Below, in pieces: positions 34,853 through 46,301 of a stretch of 64,000 nucleotides of DNA. This DNA is from Streptomyces sp. GS7 (GTDB taxonomy: Bacteria > Actinomycetota > Actinomycetes > Streptomycetales > Streptomycetaceae). The translations under genes and the position numbers were made by a program. The notes beneath the pieces are model-generated. The model made no database searches and had not been told where the DNA came from. It worked only from the letters and a program-made list of their open reading frames with translations. The stretch covers positions 8,958,501 to 9,022,500 of the forward strand of contig NZ_CP047146.1 of NCBI RefSeq assembly GCF_009834125.1, in the 5' to 3' direction. The stretch's first letter is position 1; each line of letters starts with the position of its first letter.

Positions 34853-35953
34853 ATGACAGCAGCAGGGAAGCACCAGGTGGGCCGGTCGACCGGTCGCCGA
34901 CTGGGGCGGGCGGGTATCCGGGATGTGGCCGCCGCAGCCGGTGTATCGATCACGACTGTCTCCGACGCGCTCAACGGCAAGGGCCGGCTTCCGGATGCCA
35001 CCCGTAGCCATGTCCGCGAGGTGGCCGACCGGCTGGGCTACCGCCCGTCCGCAGCCGCCCGCACGCTCCGTACCGGCAAGTCGGGCCTCATCGGCCTGAC
35101 CGTGACGACATACGGGGATGAACCTTTCACCTTCACCGAGTTCGCGTACTTCGCCGAGATGGCCAGAGCCGCCACCTCCGCCGCGCTGGCCCGCGGCTAT
35201 GCGCTGGTCATCCTCCCCGCGACCTCCCGCCACGACGTGTGGTCGAACGTCGCCCTCGACGGCACCGTGGTCATCGACCCGGCCGACGGCGACCCGGTCG
35301 TCACCGAGCTCGTCCGGCACGGCATCCCGGTCGTCTCCGACGGCCGTCCCGGGGGCGCCCTCCCGGTCACCGGCTGGGTCGACAACGACCACGAAACGGC
35401 CGTTCTCAGCCTGCTCGACCACCTCGCCGACGCCGGCGCCCGCCGCATCGGCCTGCTCACGGGCACCACCACCGACACCTACACCCGGCTGTCGACCACC
35501 GCGTACCTGAACTGGTGCGAGCGGGTCGGCCAGGACCCCGTGTACGAGTCGTATCCCGCGCACGACCCGTGCGCCGGCGCCGTCGCCGCGGACCGGCTGC
35601 TGGCCCGCCCGGACCGCCCGGACGCGGTCTACGGGCTCTTCGACCCCAACGGCACCGATCTGCTCGCCGCGGCCCGGCGCTACGGCCTGCGCGTACCCGA
35701 CGATCTGCTGCTGGTCTGCTGCAGCGAGTCCACCGTCTACGCCACCACCGAGCCGCCGATCACCACGCTCTCGCTCAAGCCGCGCCGGATCGGCACCGCC
35801 GTCGTCCAGATCCTGATCGACGCCATCGAGGGACTCGACAACGGCCGCCCCGTCGAACAGGTGATACCGACGGACCTGATCGTGCGGACGTCCTCCCAGC
35901 GGCGGTGCCCGCGCACCACCGTCAGCCCGCCGCGCGGCCCGGCCGGCGACTGA
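34853..35953 (+). CDS. LacI-family transcriptional regulator
   Basis: A 366-residue regulator. Residues 20-75 form the LacI helix-turn-helix and hinge (IRDVAAAAGVSITTVSDALN, TRSHVREVADRLGYRPSAAA). Residues 80-350 form a periplasmic-binding-like sugar domain. The effector is not predictable and no sugar transport operon is adjacent, so it probably acts at a distant site. Long open sequence upstream of the ATG is not used, because the HTH is complete from ATG 34853 and the -10 lies just before it. Confidence 0.88.
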   Translation: MTAAGKHQVGRSTGRRLGRAGIRDVAAAAGVSITTVSDALNGKGRLPDATRSHVREVADRLGYRPSAAARTLRTGKSGLIGLTVTTYGDEPFTFTEFAYFAEMARAATSAALARGYALVILPATSRHDVWSNVALDGTVVIDPADGDPVVTELVRHGIPVVSDGRPGGALPVTGWVDNDHETAVLSLLDHLADAGARRIGLLTGTTTDTYTRLSTTAYLNWCERVGQDPVYESYPAHDPCAGAVAADRLLARPDRPDAVYGLFDPNGTDLLAAARRYGLRVPDDLLLVCCSESTVYATTEPPITTLSLKPRRIGTAVVQILIDAIEGLDNGRPVEQVIPTDLIVRTSSQRRCPRTTVSPPRGPAGD

Positions 35954-36196
35954 GCGTGCTCCCAGGTATGAAGGACCGGGCGTACGGGCAAGCCCCGGGC
36001 GCCCTCTCCGGCGAGGAAAAAACAGGGCGATCACGGGAGAAATCCGCCGCGAACGCCGGTCTTGACAGGATTGATCACCCCCGGGTGCGTCACAACCCTC
36101 GAGCGGCGTTCCTATGATGGGCGCACGACACCGCGGATCGCCGTCGACCAGGCAAAGGTCCGAGAGGTGCACGGCGGCGCAACGGTGGAGGGGTCG

Positions 36197-37303
36197 ATGA
36201 CTCAGGGGGCCAGGCAGGGACCCATGGTGTGGACCATGGGGGCACAACCTCCGGCGTCCGTTCCGCCGCCCGGAGCACCGTCCGGCACGCCCGTCGTACC
36301 GCCGGCCGGTCCGCCGCTGCAGCTGCCCGCGGGCCCCCCGGTCGCGGCGCCTCCGGTCCAGCTGCCCGAGGACTACACCCCTACCGCCCGCGACCTCCCG
36401 GTCATCGGCCGTACGGACACCCTCATCGACCACCCGGTGGTGCTGCCGGTCCCCGAGCCCGCGGCCGCTCCCGACATGCCCGGCGGCATGGGCCCGCTCT
36501 ACGTCGTCGGCGACGTGCACGGCTACTACGACGAGTTGCGCGAGGCGCTGGCCGCCGAAGGGCTGATCGACGCCAACGGCGACTGGGCGGCGGGCAACGC
36601 CCGGCTCTGGTTCCTCGGCGACTTCACCGACCGCGGCCCGGACGGGATCGGCGTCATCGACCTGGTCATGCAGCTCTCCGCCCAGGCCGCGGCGGCCGGC
36701 GGCTACTGCAAGGCCCTGATGGGCAACCACGAGCTGCTGCTGCTGGGCGCCAAGCGGTTCGGCGACACCCCCGTCCAGTCCGGCGCGGGCACCGCGTCCT
36801 TCCAGGCGGCCTGGCTCCTGAACGGCGGCCAGAAGACCGACATGGACCGTCTGGAGGACCACCACCTCCAGTGGATGGCCCGCCTGGACGCCGTGATGGA
36901 GGAGGACGGGCATCTGCTCGTGCACTCCGACACCACCGCGTACCTCGACTACGGCGGCTCCATCGAGGCGGTCAACGACACCGTCCACGAGGTCCTGACG
37001 CGCAGCGACGCCGATGAAGTCTGGGATCTCTTCCGCAAGTTCACCAAGCGGTTCGCCTTCCGCGACGAGACCGGCTCGCAGGCCGTCCGCGAACTGCTCG
37101 ACGCCTACGGCGGCAGCCGCGTCGTGCACGGCCACAGCCCGATCCCGTATCTGCTGGGTGAGGTCGGCGCGGAGGACGGCGAGGGCGACGGGATCGCGGT
37201 CAACGGCCCGCATGTCTACGCCGACGGCCTGGCCATCGCGATGGACGGCGGTATCACGATGGCCGGAAAGCTGCTGGTCGTGCAACTCCCGCTGACTGGC
37301 TGA
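36197..37303 (+). CDS. Calcineurin-like metallophosphoesterase
   Basis: A 368-residue phosphatase. Residues 1-95 are a Pro/Ala-rich unstructured leader. The dimetal motifs then follow in order: GDVHGYYDEL (about 107), GDFTDRGPDG, GNHELLLLG, VHSDTT and VHGHSPIPYL. These match PP2A-like/ApaH-like bacterial phosphatases of Streptomyces. Substrate could be protein phosphate or a nucleotide. GGAGGGG eight bases before ATG 36197 fixes the start over an upstream in-frame GTG/ATG. Confidence 0.85.
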   Translation: MTQGARQGPMVWTMGAQPPASVPPPGAPSGTPVVPPAGPPLQLPAGPPVAAPPVQLPEDYTPTARDLPVIGRTDTLIDHPVVLPVPEPAAAPDMPGGMGPLYVVGDVHGYYDELREALAAEGLIDANGDWAAGNARLWFLGDFTDRGPDGIGVIDLVMQLSAQAAAAGGYCKALMGNHELLLLGAKRFGDTPVQSGAGTASFQAAWLLNGGQKTDMDRLEDHHLQWMARLDAVMEEDGHLLVHSDTTAYLDYGGSIEAVNDTVHEVLTRSDADEVWDLFRKFTKRFAFRDETGSQAVRELLDAYGGSRVVHGHSPIPYLLGEVGAEDGEGDGIAVNGPHVYADGLAIAMDGGITMAGKLLVVQLPLTG

Positions 37304-37511
37304 GCGTTCTCCGGGCAGGTCTACGCCAGGCCGACGGACGGCCTGGAGGGCGGGATCCGGTCGTGGCATTACTCAAATTCCGCAAACTCTCTGTCACCTC
37401 GCGCCGGAGGCGCTCTACCATCGGTCTATCCGTAGCAGGCTCTCCTCCGTTTCCGCCCACCGCCCGGCCCCGGCCGGCCCGTACGGCCCTACGGAGCATC
37501 GGGGGATCCAC

Positions 37512-38396
37512 ATGAACAGCGCTCCGCACCTGCTGAACGAGGACCGCGCGGAATTCGCGCGGATCCTTGATGAGGCGCTGCGTACCGCGGAATACCGCCC
37601 GGACGACCTCACCACCGTCACGGGAAGTCATCTGAACACCGAGCAGTTGCGCACGATGGCGCTCAGCGCGACCACCGCCATCGCCGCCTGCGCCACGGCC
37701 GAATACCAACGTTTCGTGCAGCTGCGTACCGAACTGCGCGCCCCGGCACCCACCGCATACGGCACCGGCGCGCCCCGCACGTCAGCGGACCAGACCTCTG
37801 ACGAGCGCACCGGACCGGCCACCGCGGACGGCGGCGAGGCCACCGAATCGGCCGGCGTCGGACTTGCCGCGATGGCCACCGTCCTCGTTCCGGTCCTCGC
37901 CGGTATCGCGGCCGTCCTCTTCCTCCTCATCGGCTACGTGCTGCGCGCCGTCAGCCCCGACCAGGCCGTCGCCCAACCGCTGATCAGCGTCGGCTGGATC
38001 TTCGCCGCGCTGACCGCCGCCGGCGCGCTGGTCGCGATGGGCGGGCTGGTCGTCACCGCGCTGCGCAACGGCGCGTCCTCCCGCGCCGTCAGAGACGACG
38101 AGCTGGTGGCCGCCCTGGACGGCGCCCACGACGCCTGGCGGCACGCCCTCCTGGAGCGCGGTCTGCTGCCCTTTCTGCGCGAGGCCCTTGCGGACCCGTC
38201 GGCCGACCCCTCCGACGACCCGGTCCGCTACGTTCCCGACCCGGCCCCGGCGCCGCAGCGCCGCATCCCCACCCTCGGCTACACCCGCCCCGACTTCACC
38301 AGCCCCGACACCGGCTCCTCCCGGTCCCGTCCCCGCTACTCCAGCCCGGACTTCACCAGCCCGGACTACGGCGGGCCGGATCACCAGCCGGAGTAG
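37512..38396 (+). CDS. Membrane protein with two central spans and DFTSPD repeats
   Basis: A 294-residue protein not assigned to a named family. Residues 1-85 are soluble and helical, followed by a low-complexity linker. Two hydrophobic segments lie near 118-142 (MATVLVPVLAGIAAVLFLLI) and 158-182. The cytoplasmic C-terminus is Asp/Pro/Ser-rich with repeated TSPD or DFTSPD motifs that could be phosphorylation or binding sites. The position after the metallophosphatase resembles conserved Streptomyces gene order; there is no functional evidence. Confidence 0.75.
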   Translation: MNSAPHLLNEDRAEFARILDEALRTAEYRPDDLTTVTGSHLNTEQLRTMALSATTAIAACATAEYQRFVQLRTELRAPAPTAYGTGAPRTSADQTSDERTGPATADGGEATESAGVGLAAMATVLVPVLAGIAAVLFLLIGYVLRAVSPDQAVAQPLISVGWIFAALTAAGALVAMGGLVVTALRNGASSRAVRDDELVAALDGAHDAWRHALLERGLLPFLREALADPSADPSDDPVRYVPDPAPAPQRRIPTLGYTRPDFTSPDTGSSRSRPRYSSPDFTSPDYGGPDHQPE

Positions 38397-38639
38397 CGGT
38401 CGTCCGCCGCAGCGCCACCGGCCCGAAGGCGCCTCCCGTGCAAGCGATTTCGGGCCGGTCTGCGACGTTCACCGTGTTCACGGCATTCGCGCTGTTCACG
38501 TTGTTCACCCGGATCGATCCGCGATCGGCGGACAGGCCCGGTTGCCGGCCGCCGCGGACCACCCCGATACGGCTGACATCACGCCGTCGACCAAGAGGCG
38601 GCAACGGTACGGGGGTTGGCCTCCGCCGAGCCGCGCAGG

Positions 38640-39122
38640 TCAGATGCGGCGTCGCCGCCGCACCGTCAGCATCACGGCCGCGATCGCTCCGACGCCCACG
38701 CCGGCCCCGGCGACAGCCCACGGGACGGAGGCCGAGGCGTCGCCGACGGACGAGTCATTGATCCAGAAGTGCGCCTTGGTGACGGCTTTTCCGCCGTGGC
38801 TGATCACACGAGCCCGCGCCTGGCCCGGTCCGGCATCGGCGCGCAGGCGCGCCACGCCCGTGTACTGACGACCGGAGAACGTGAGCGTCACCGGCGCCTC
38901 GAAGGCGGCTGACGTCACCTTCACCGTCTCTTCGTCGCTGTCACGCCACTCGTCCAGCCATGACGCCTCGACCTCCTGGCCAGGCGCACCCCTACCGACC
39001 CACAGCGCGGCCGACGGTGCGGTCTCCGACGGCGCCGAGGGGGTGGCCGCCGCCGACGGCGCGAAGGCCAGGGCCGCCGCGATCCCGCAGGCGGTGAGCG
39101 CTGTGCGGGCGGCGCGAAACAT
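38640..39122 (-). CDS. Secreted, membrane-anchored hypothetical protein
   Basis: A 160-residue exported protein of unknown function. Residues 1-26 are a signal peptide (RAARTALTACGIAAALAFAP, then SAAATPSA). The mature domain contains a beta-rich segment (TVKVTSAAFEAPVTLTF). A C-terminal span near 134-154 is followed by RRRRRI, so the domain faces outward and is anchored by its C-terminus. ATG 39122 is preferred to GTG 39134 on ribosome-binding-site spacing. It is not a sortase substrate: there is no LPXTG. Confidence 0.65.
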   Translation of the reverse strand: MFRAARTALTACGIAAALAFAPSAAATPSAPSETAPSAALWVGRGAPGQEVEASWLDEWRDSDEETVKVTSAAFEAPVTLTFSGRQYTGVARLRADAGPGQARARVISHGGKAVTKAHFWINDSSVGDASASVPWAVAGAGVGVGAIAAVMLTVRRRRRI

Positions 39123-39213
39123 GAAAAACCGCACCTTTCCAGCGTTCAGGCAACCAGGGAACTTTACCCCCCTCGCGCCTCCCCTTGAGGTGACCGTGGC
39201 CGAAGCACGTACA

Positions 39214-39253
39214 GGGCTCAGCGCCTCCGGCTTCGTCCGGAGGCGCTGAGCCC
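39214..39253. terminator. Strong bidirectional terminator after thiC
   Basis: A perfect 17-base stem (GGGCTCAGCGCCTCCGG and its complement) with a six-base loop CTTCGT. It lies 71 bases beyond the thiC stop codon on the minus strand and also downstream of any plus-strand reading from the left. Confidence 0.85.
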
Positions 39254-39323
39254 TTGCGACCGCTCACTCTTGGGCAGCAGTCCGGCACCCGTGATCACGG
39301 GTGAAGGCCCGCCACTCCCCACC

Positions 39324-41253
<1,930 letters not shown>

Positions 41254-41336
41254 GCGATTGCAAAGGTGGCACCACGGTAGCGGCCGATGCGGCAGTGTGA
41301 ACAGGGGGCCCCATCGCTTCTTGCGATGATCTGGCG

Positions 41337-42668
41337 GTGAGCCCTCCCGAGCACCGGCACCACGCCGCCGCCCACTCGCACTCCCACAGCCATGGGCCTG
41401 CGGCACCCGTCTCCCGGCACCTGCGCAAGGTCATCGCCGCGGTGCTGATCCCGTTCGCCGCCGCGGTGGCGGTCGGCCTGATCGTGCTGTGGCCGGGTGG
41501 CGCACCACCGCACAAGCCGTCCGGTGTGGGCTTCGACCAGCCCACCGAGCAGGCCAGAGTGATCAGGGTCGAGGAGGTGGACTGCGCGAAGGTGCACGCC
41601 GAGCAGCAGCCGACCTCGCCCACGGGGCAGCCGGCGGCCGGGGGAGCGGCGAACGGCAAGCCCTGCGAACAGGACACGATCAAGGTCACCACGGGGCCGA
41701 ACGCCGGCCGGACCTTCCAGACGGTCGTGACACCGGACGCCCTGCGGCACTACACCACCGGTCAGAACGTGGTCGTCGCCTACTCCCCCAAGGCGCCGAA
41801 GGAACTCCAGTACTCGGTGACCGATGTCGACCGAACCCTGCCGATGTGGATGCTGGCCGCGATCTTCGCCGCCGCGGTGGTGATCGTCGGGCGGCTGCGC
41901 GGGGTGCTCGCGCTGGTGGCACTGGCCGCCAGCTTCGCCGTGCTCACCCTGTTCATCCTCCCGGCGGTCCTCCAGGGCTCCGATCCGCTGCTGGTGGCGG
42001 TGATCGGCGGCAGCGCGATCATGCTGATCGCGCTCTACATGTGCCACGGGCTGACCGCCCGTACGTCCGTGGCGGTGCTCGGCACCCTCGCCTCGCTGCT
42101 GCTGATCGGGCTGCTCGGCTCGGTGTTCATCAACTGGGCGCTGCTCACCGGCAATACGGACGACACGACCGGATTGGTGCACGGCCTGTACCCGAACATC
42201 GAGATCCGCGGCCTGCTGCTGGCGGGGATCATCATCGGGTCGCTGGGGGTACTCGACGATGTGACGGTGACGCAGACGGCGGCGGTCTGGGAGCTCAAGG
42301 ACGCGGATCCGTCGGCGGGTTGGCGCAAGCTGTACGGCGCGGCGATGCGGATCGGCCGGGATCACATCGCGTCCGTCGTGAACACCCTCGTCATGGCGTA
42401 CGCGGGCGCCGCGCTGCCGTTGCTTTTGCTGTTCTCGATCGCACAGAGCAGTGTCGGTACGGTCGCCACGAGCGAGGTGGTCGCGGAAGAGATCATCCGG
42501 ACGCTCGTGGGCAGCATCGGGCTGGTCGCGTCGGTACCGGTGACCACGCTGCTCGCGGCGATGGTGGTCGCGGCGGACCGTCCGGGGCCGGACGACGGCA
42601 CGCCGGCGCCGCCCGCCGGGGCACGGGGCGGGCGGCGCGCGGCGCACGGGCGGCGCCGCAAGCGGTGA
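41337..42668 (+). CDS. YibE/F-family membrane protein
   Basis: A 443-residue protein. The N-terminus is His-rich (HRHHAAAHSHSHSHG), then one signal-anchor span near 32-52. A soluble external domain follows to about residue 170, and then seven to eight spans in the YibE/F core (LPMWMLAAIFAAAVVIVGRL onward, GVLDDVTVTQTAAVWELK, VNTLVMAYAGAALPLLLLFS). The C-terminus is basic. YibE/F proteins are found widely in Gram-positives; their activity is not established. The His cluster could bind metal. GTG start. Confidence 0.8.
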   Translation: MSPPEHRHHAAAHSHSHSHGPAAPVSRHLRKVIAAVLIPFAAAVAVGLIVLWPGGAPPHKPSGVGFDQPTEQARVIRVEEVDCAKVHAEQQPTSPTGQPAAGGAANGKPCEQDTIKVTTGPNAGRTFQTVVTPDALRHYTTGQNVVVAYSPKAPKELQYSVTDVDRTLPMWMLAAIFAAAVVIVGRLRGVLALVALAASFAVLTLFILPAVLQGSDPLLVAVIGGSAIMLIALYMCHGLTARTSVAVLGTLASLLLIGLLGSVFINWALLTGNTDDTTGLVHGLYPNIEIRGLLLAGIIIGSLGVLDDVTVTQTAAVWELKDADPSAGWRKLYGAAMRIGRDHIASVVNTLVMAYAGAALPLLLLFSIAQSSVGTVATSEVVAEEIIRTLVGSIGLVASVPVTTLLAAMVVAADRPGPDDGTPAPPAGARGGRRAAHGRRRKR

Positions 42669-42792
42669 CGGTGGCGGGCAGACGGATTCGGGTGAAGTGG
42701 CGGGCGGCTGCGGGCGGTTCGGTGGCGGGCGGGGAGCGGCCGGGGTGCCGGTCCTGCCGGCGGCGGTGGGCGGACCGGGCAGGACCGCGGGA

Positions 42793-43215
42793 TCAGCCGG
42801 CCGGCGCCTCCGCGAGGATCCGGTCCAGCGCGGCTTCCAGGGTGTCGCAGACCTCTTCCTTGCCGAGCGGGACGAGCCGGTCCGTACGGTCCAGGAAGGC
42901 GATCAGCGGCGGCGCGCTGGCTCGGAACAGGGCCCGCTCGGGGCCGACTTGCAGGCTGATGTAGACATCGCTGAGGTGCTCGGGGGAGGACGGCTCGATC
43001 CGTACGTCGCCCTCACCGGACGGGCGGCCCAGCCCGTCCAGCAGCAGCTCACGCCCGAACGCCCAGGTCACCGGCGCATCGCCGGGAAGGTCGAAGGTGA
43101 GCCGGACCGCATACGGATCGGCGCTGTCGAAGTCCAGCTCCACCGGGATCCGAAAGGCGAGCTCCTCCGAGACGAGAAAGCTCATGATCACTTCTGCCTG
43201 AACCGTGTCGCTCAT
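42793..43215 (-). CDS. ssgA: Sporulation septation protein SsgA
   Basis: A 140-residue SALP-family protein that controls septum placement during sporulation in Streptomyces. MSFLVSEELAFRIPVEL at 11-27, VRLTFDLPGDAPVTWAFGRE, LQVGPERALFRA and APPLIAFLDRTDRLVPLGKE match SsgA closely. The 10-residue N-terminal extension (SDTVQAEVI) is seen in known SsgA proteins, so ATG 43215 is preferred; ATG 43185 is the alternative. It follows ssgR by 104 bases on the same strand. SsgR activates ssgA in S. coelicolor. Confidence 0.92.
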   Translation of the reverse strand: MSDTVQAEVIMSFLVSEELAFRIPVELDFDSADPYAVRLTFDLPGDAPVTWAFGRELLLDGLGRPSGEGDVRIEPSSPEHLSDVYISLQVGPERALFRASAPPLIAFLDRTDRLVPLGKEEVCDTLEAALDRILAEAPAG

Positions 43216-43319
43216 CAACCACTGCCCCGCACTTGATCGGAGATGGCCGGGAATCATCCCCGGAAGCCGTATGGACGCCATAGTCGGCCACCCACAGGCA
43301 GATCACAAGGAGTGAGTTT

Positions 43320-44102
43320 TCAGATACTGATAGAGAAGGCGAGTGTCGTTAGTACCTCCTCCGCCATTTTCCGTAGTCGATCCGTAACCGACCGCAATCG
43401 ATGCAGTTCCGTCACGGGGAGGGAGACCGCCAGCGTCGCCGCGGCCGAGCCGACCCGGATCGGAATCGCCGAGCACACCGTGCCCATGGCATATTCCTGA
43501 CGTTCGTACGCGACCTGGCCGCGACGCACCGTAGCCAACCGCTGCAGCAGCTCGCCCTCGGATCGCAGGGAGAAGGGCGTTATCGACCGCACGGGATAAC
43601 GCGCCAGATGCTCCTTCCTGGACGCCTCGTCGAGCTGCGCCAGCAGGCACTGCCCGATCGCATGGGCATGGGCGCTGGTGCGGAAGTCGACCCACTCGTC
43701 GACCGGTGGCCGCCGCGGATCGTCGGTCATCGCCACCACCTCCACCTCGCCTTCGCGGTAGACGGCGAAGTAGACGGCGGCGCCCAGTTCCCGGCCCGCC
43801 ATGGCCAGCACCTCGGAGAGTTGGCGACGCTGGCGCCGCCTGGCTCCGGCCCGGCCGATGCACTCGGCGCCCTCGCCGACGACGAAAACGCCGTTCTCCC
43901 GCCGCAGATAACCCTCGTGGGTCAGGGTCCGCAGCAGGTGGTAGGTCGTCGGCAGCGGGAGTCCGGCCTCTCGGGCGAGTTGCTTGGCGGGCGCCCCGTC
44001 GGGATGCGCGGCAACCGCCTCCAGCAGCCGCAGCGCCCGCTGCACCGATCCGATCAGGGTGGGGTGAGAGCCGGATTCGCCGTTCACGATCGCCAACGCC
44101 AT
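43320..44102 (-). CDS. ssgR: IclR-family activator of ssgA
   Basis: A 260-residue IclR regulator. Residues 15-75 are the winged helix (SVQRALRLLEAVAAHPDGAP, then LPTTYHLLRTLTHEGYLRRE). Residues 85-255 are the IclR effector domain with HAHAIGQCLLA and a SAIPIRVGSAAATLAVSLP core. Immediate upstream position to ssgA identifies it as SsgR. It is required for sporulation and links development to ssgA expression. The 477-base gap 44103-44579 holds a terminator and promoter-like sequence but no gene. Confidence 0.9.
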   Translation of the reverse strand: MALAIVNGESGSHPTLIGSVQRALRLLEAVAAHPDGAPAKQLAREAGLPLPTTYHLLRTLTHEGYLRRENGVFVVGEGAECIGRAGARRRQRRQLSEVLAMAGRELGAAVYFAVYREGEVEVVAMTDDPRRPPVDEWVDFRTSAHAHAIGQCLLAQLDEASRKEHLARYPVRSITPFSLRSEGELLQRLATVRRGQVAYERQEYAMGTVCSAIPIRVGSAAATLAVSLPVTELHRLRSVTDRLRKMAEEVLTTLAFSISI

Positions 44103-44502
44103 CCCCCAGGTACGAACGCCAGGTGCCCATGGCCCCGGTCCCGGGACCCGCTCCCGCGACCACGCACGTCTCCCGGGGCGTCATCGGCGACGCCCGGCTC
44201 GTCCTCGCCCACTCGGTACTTTCCGGAACGTCAGCATCCGGAAGACGCCCGCGCTCGCACTTTAGCCGCGCGGATCGGGGCGCGAGCGGAAAGCCGGGGG
44301 AGTTAACCCGACCGGGACGACCGGCATCCGGCGATGACGCGAGAGGGCCGGGCCCACACACCGGGCGAACAGCCCCAATGCCCTGAACTCCCCCCGTACG
44401 AAGGGGGATCAACAGGCAGGTATCCGAACCGCGTTCGACAGCGGGGGGCGGGAGTGTCGAACCGGAACCGGATGTTCCGGCTGGCACCCCTCCGAAACGC
44501 CG

Positions 44503-44534
44503 GACGCCCTGCCCCCGAGGCGGGGCAGGGCGTC
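44503..44534. terminator. Hairpin after the DUF5326 gene
   Basis: A 13-base stem (GACGCCCTGCCCC and its complement) around a six-base loop. It lies 46 bases beyond the stop of the small membrane-protein gene read on the minus strand. Confidence 0.8.
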
Positions 44535-44579
44535 ATCGGACGGTGCGGGCCGGACAGTGTCGGTCAGTAGGACCCGGCC

Positions 44580-44804
44580 TTACCAGTCGCTCTTCGAGGA
44601 GGACGACGAGGATCCGGTGAACCTCCGCACGAGGTAGATGACGCCGGCGATCAGGGCCGCCGCGATCAGGACCTTGAACAGCAGGCTGACCAGGAAGCCG
44701 AGAGCGGTGGCGAGCAGCCCGCCGAAGACCACGATCAGGATGACGGGCACCACGACCCAGGTGACCCACCACGGAAGCCCTGCGAATATCCCCTTACCAG
44801 CCAC
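44580..44804 (-). CDS. DUF5326-family small membrane protein
   Basis: A 74-residue protein starting VAGKGIFAGLPWWVTWVVVP. Two transmembrane segments fill residues 12-62. The C-terminus is RRFTGSSSSSSKSDW, a characteristic serine run with terminal DW. It is a conserved Streptomyces protein of unknown role. GTG 44804 is preferred over an upstream in-frame start because AGGGCAGAG lies just before it and the family begins here. Confidence 0.75.
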   Translation of the reverse strand: MAGKGIFAGLPWWVTWVVVPVILIVVFGGLLATALGFLVSLLFKVLIAAALIAGVIYLVRRFTGSSSSSSKSDW

Positions 44805-44999
44805 TGCTCTGCCCTGCTTTCTGTCTGTCTCGCTGATGTCGGTCACTGCCTGCCGCGCCGATGGCACCGTCCGCGCCCTGCGCGTCTGCCGGTCTTCCGG
44901 CCTTACACCAACGATGCTAGGGCGCCGGGGGCCGCCGCGGGGGCCTGACAGCCCCGGCTCATCCCTGACCCGACCCCTACGGGTTCCGGGGTCCGCCCC

Positions 45000-45317
45000 T
45001 CAGCTCTCGGGCGGAGAGAAGACCACCATGACCCGGAGGTCCTCGCTGATGTGATGGAACTTGTGGGGTACCCCGGCCGGGACATAGACCACACTGCCGC
45101 GCGCCACCGGTTCCGTCTCCGTGCCCACGGTGATCGCCCCACGGCCGCTGACCACGAGGTACACCTCGTCCTGCGCATGCGGCTGCTGCGGATCGGTACT
45201 GCCGGCATCCAGCGCGTACAGGCCGACCGACATGTTGCGTTCCCGGAGGAACTGCAGATATGCGCCGTCGTTCGCGACCCGCTCTGCTTCGAGTTCATCC
45301 AGTCGGAAAGCCTTCAT
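45000..45317 (-). CDS. Single-domain cupin protein
   Basis: A 105-residue cupin. The two cupin motifs PHAQDEVYLVVSGRG and VYVPAGVPHKFHHISEDLRV contain the metal-binding His/Glu set (H, E, then H). Such proteins include small dioxygenases, isomerases and binding proteins; activity is not predictable. The ATG at 45317 has GAGGGG ten bases upstream. It is divergent from the membrane protein at 45366 with only 48 bases between the starts. Confidence 0.8.
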   Translation of the reverse strand: MKAFRLDELEAERVANDGAYLQFLRERNMSVGLYALDAGSTDPQQPHAQDEVYLVVSGRGAITVGTETEPVARGSVVYVPAGVPHKFHHISEDLRVMVVFSPPES

Positions 45318-45365
45318 GCCGTTCGCACCCCTCGCTGATTCAGAGTCGTCTGCGACGATCTCACC

Positions 45366-45743
45366 ATGAAGCATTTTCTGGTCAAGACGATCGCCAACGC
45401 CGCGGCACTGGCCGTGGCCATCTGGCTGCTCAAGGGCATCACGCTCACCGGTGAGAACACCGGCCGCAAGGTGCTGACACTCGTCCTCGTCGCGCTGATC
45501 TTCGGGCTGGTCAACTTCCTGGTCAAGCCCGTGGTGAAGCTGCTGTCCTTCCCCCTGTTCATCCTCACCCTCGGCCTGATCACGCTCGTCGTGAACGCGC
45601 TGATGCTGCTGCTGACCTCCTGGCTCGCAGGCAAGGCGCACCTGGCCTTCCATGTCGACGGATTCTGGACGGCCCTGGTCGGCGGCGTGATCGTCTCCAT
45701 CGTCGCCTGGGCGATGCACGTGATCCTCCCCGACAAGGACTGA
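45366..45743 (+). CDS. Phage-holin-IV-like small membrane protein
   Basis: A 125-residue protein with four transmembrane segments and the PF04020-type signature LVNFLVKPVVKLLSFPLFIL and ITLVVNALMLLL. This family is widespread in bacteria outside prophages; a true holin role is unlikely here. GACGAT six bases before the ATG and no ribosome binding site suggest a leaderless transcript. It ends three bases before the ptpA start and is co-transcribed with it. Confidence 0.82.
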   Translation: MKHFLVKTIANAAALAVAIWLLKGITLTGENTGRKVLTLVLVALIFGLVNFLVKPVVKLLSFPLFILTLGLITLVVNALMLLLTSWLAGKAHLAFHVDGFWTALVGGVIVSIVAWAMHVILPDKD

Positions 45744-45746
45744 CAC

Positions 45747-46301
45747 TTGTCCACCCCCTATCGCGTCTGTTTCGTCTGCACCGGCAACATCTGCCGCTCG
45801 CCGATGGCCGAGTCGGTCTTCCGCGCCCGGATCGGGGAGGACGGGCTCGACGCCCTGGTAGAGATCGACAGCGCCGGTACCGGCGGCTGGCACGAAGGCC
45901 ACGGAGCCGACCCGCGCACGGTCGCCGTACTGCGCGCGGGCGGCTATCCGTACGCCCACACCGCCCGGCAGTTCCGCGCCTCCTGGTTCGCCCGCCTCGA
46001 CCTGGTGATCGCGCTCGACTCGGGCCATCTGCGCGAACTGCGCCGGCTGGCCCCCACCGCCCGGGACGCCGCGAAGATCCGCCTGCTGCGCTCGTACGGC
46101 ACCAGCTCGGGGCCCGGCGCCGACCTCGACGTACCCGACCCGTACTACGGCGGCTCCGAGGACTTCGAGGAGTGCCTGGACATGATCGAAACGGCCTGCG
46201 ACGGGCTCCTGGAGGCGGTCCGCGCCGAGGTCACCTCCGGCGCGCCCGGCCCCGCCGAGCCCCGGCCGCACCCGCCCCACCACCAGAAGGAGAGCGCATG
46301 A
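45747..46301 (+). CDS. ptpA: Low-molecular-weight protein tyrosine phosphatase
   Basis: A 184-residue phosphatase that removes phosphate from tyrosyl residues. The P-loop is C11TGNICR17S, with N14, and the general-acid aspartate is D131 in DVPDPYYGG. The C-terminal ~25 residues are a Pro/His-rich extension. Its TTG start with AAGGA eight bases upstream is rare but well placed. It lies between the membrane protein (three bases) and the cystathionine lyase gene (four-base overlap), so all three are one operon. PtpA of S. coelicolor affects secondary metabolism when overproduced. Confidence 0.92.
   Translation: MSTPYRVCFVCTGNICRSPMAESVFRARIGEDGLDALVEIDSAGTGGWHEGHGADPRTVAVLRAGGYPYAHTARQFRASWFARLDLVIALDSGHLRELRRLAPTARDAAKIRLLRSYGTSSGPGADLDVPDPYYGGSEDFEECLDMIETACDGLLEAVRAEVTSGAPGPAEPRPHPPHHQKESA

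Noticed and set aside
45366..45743. Prophage lysis gene (holin)
   Set aside because: No phage structural, lysin or integrase genes are nearby, and this four-span family is common on chromosomes.
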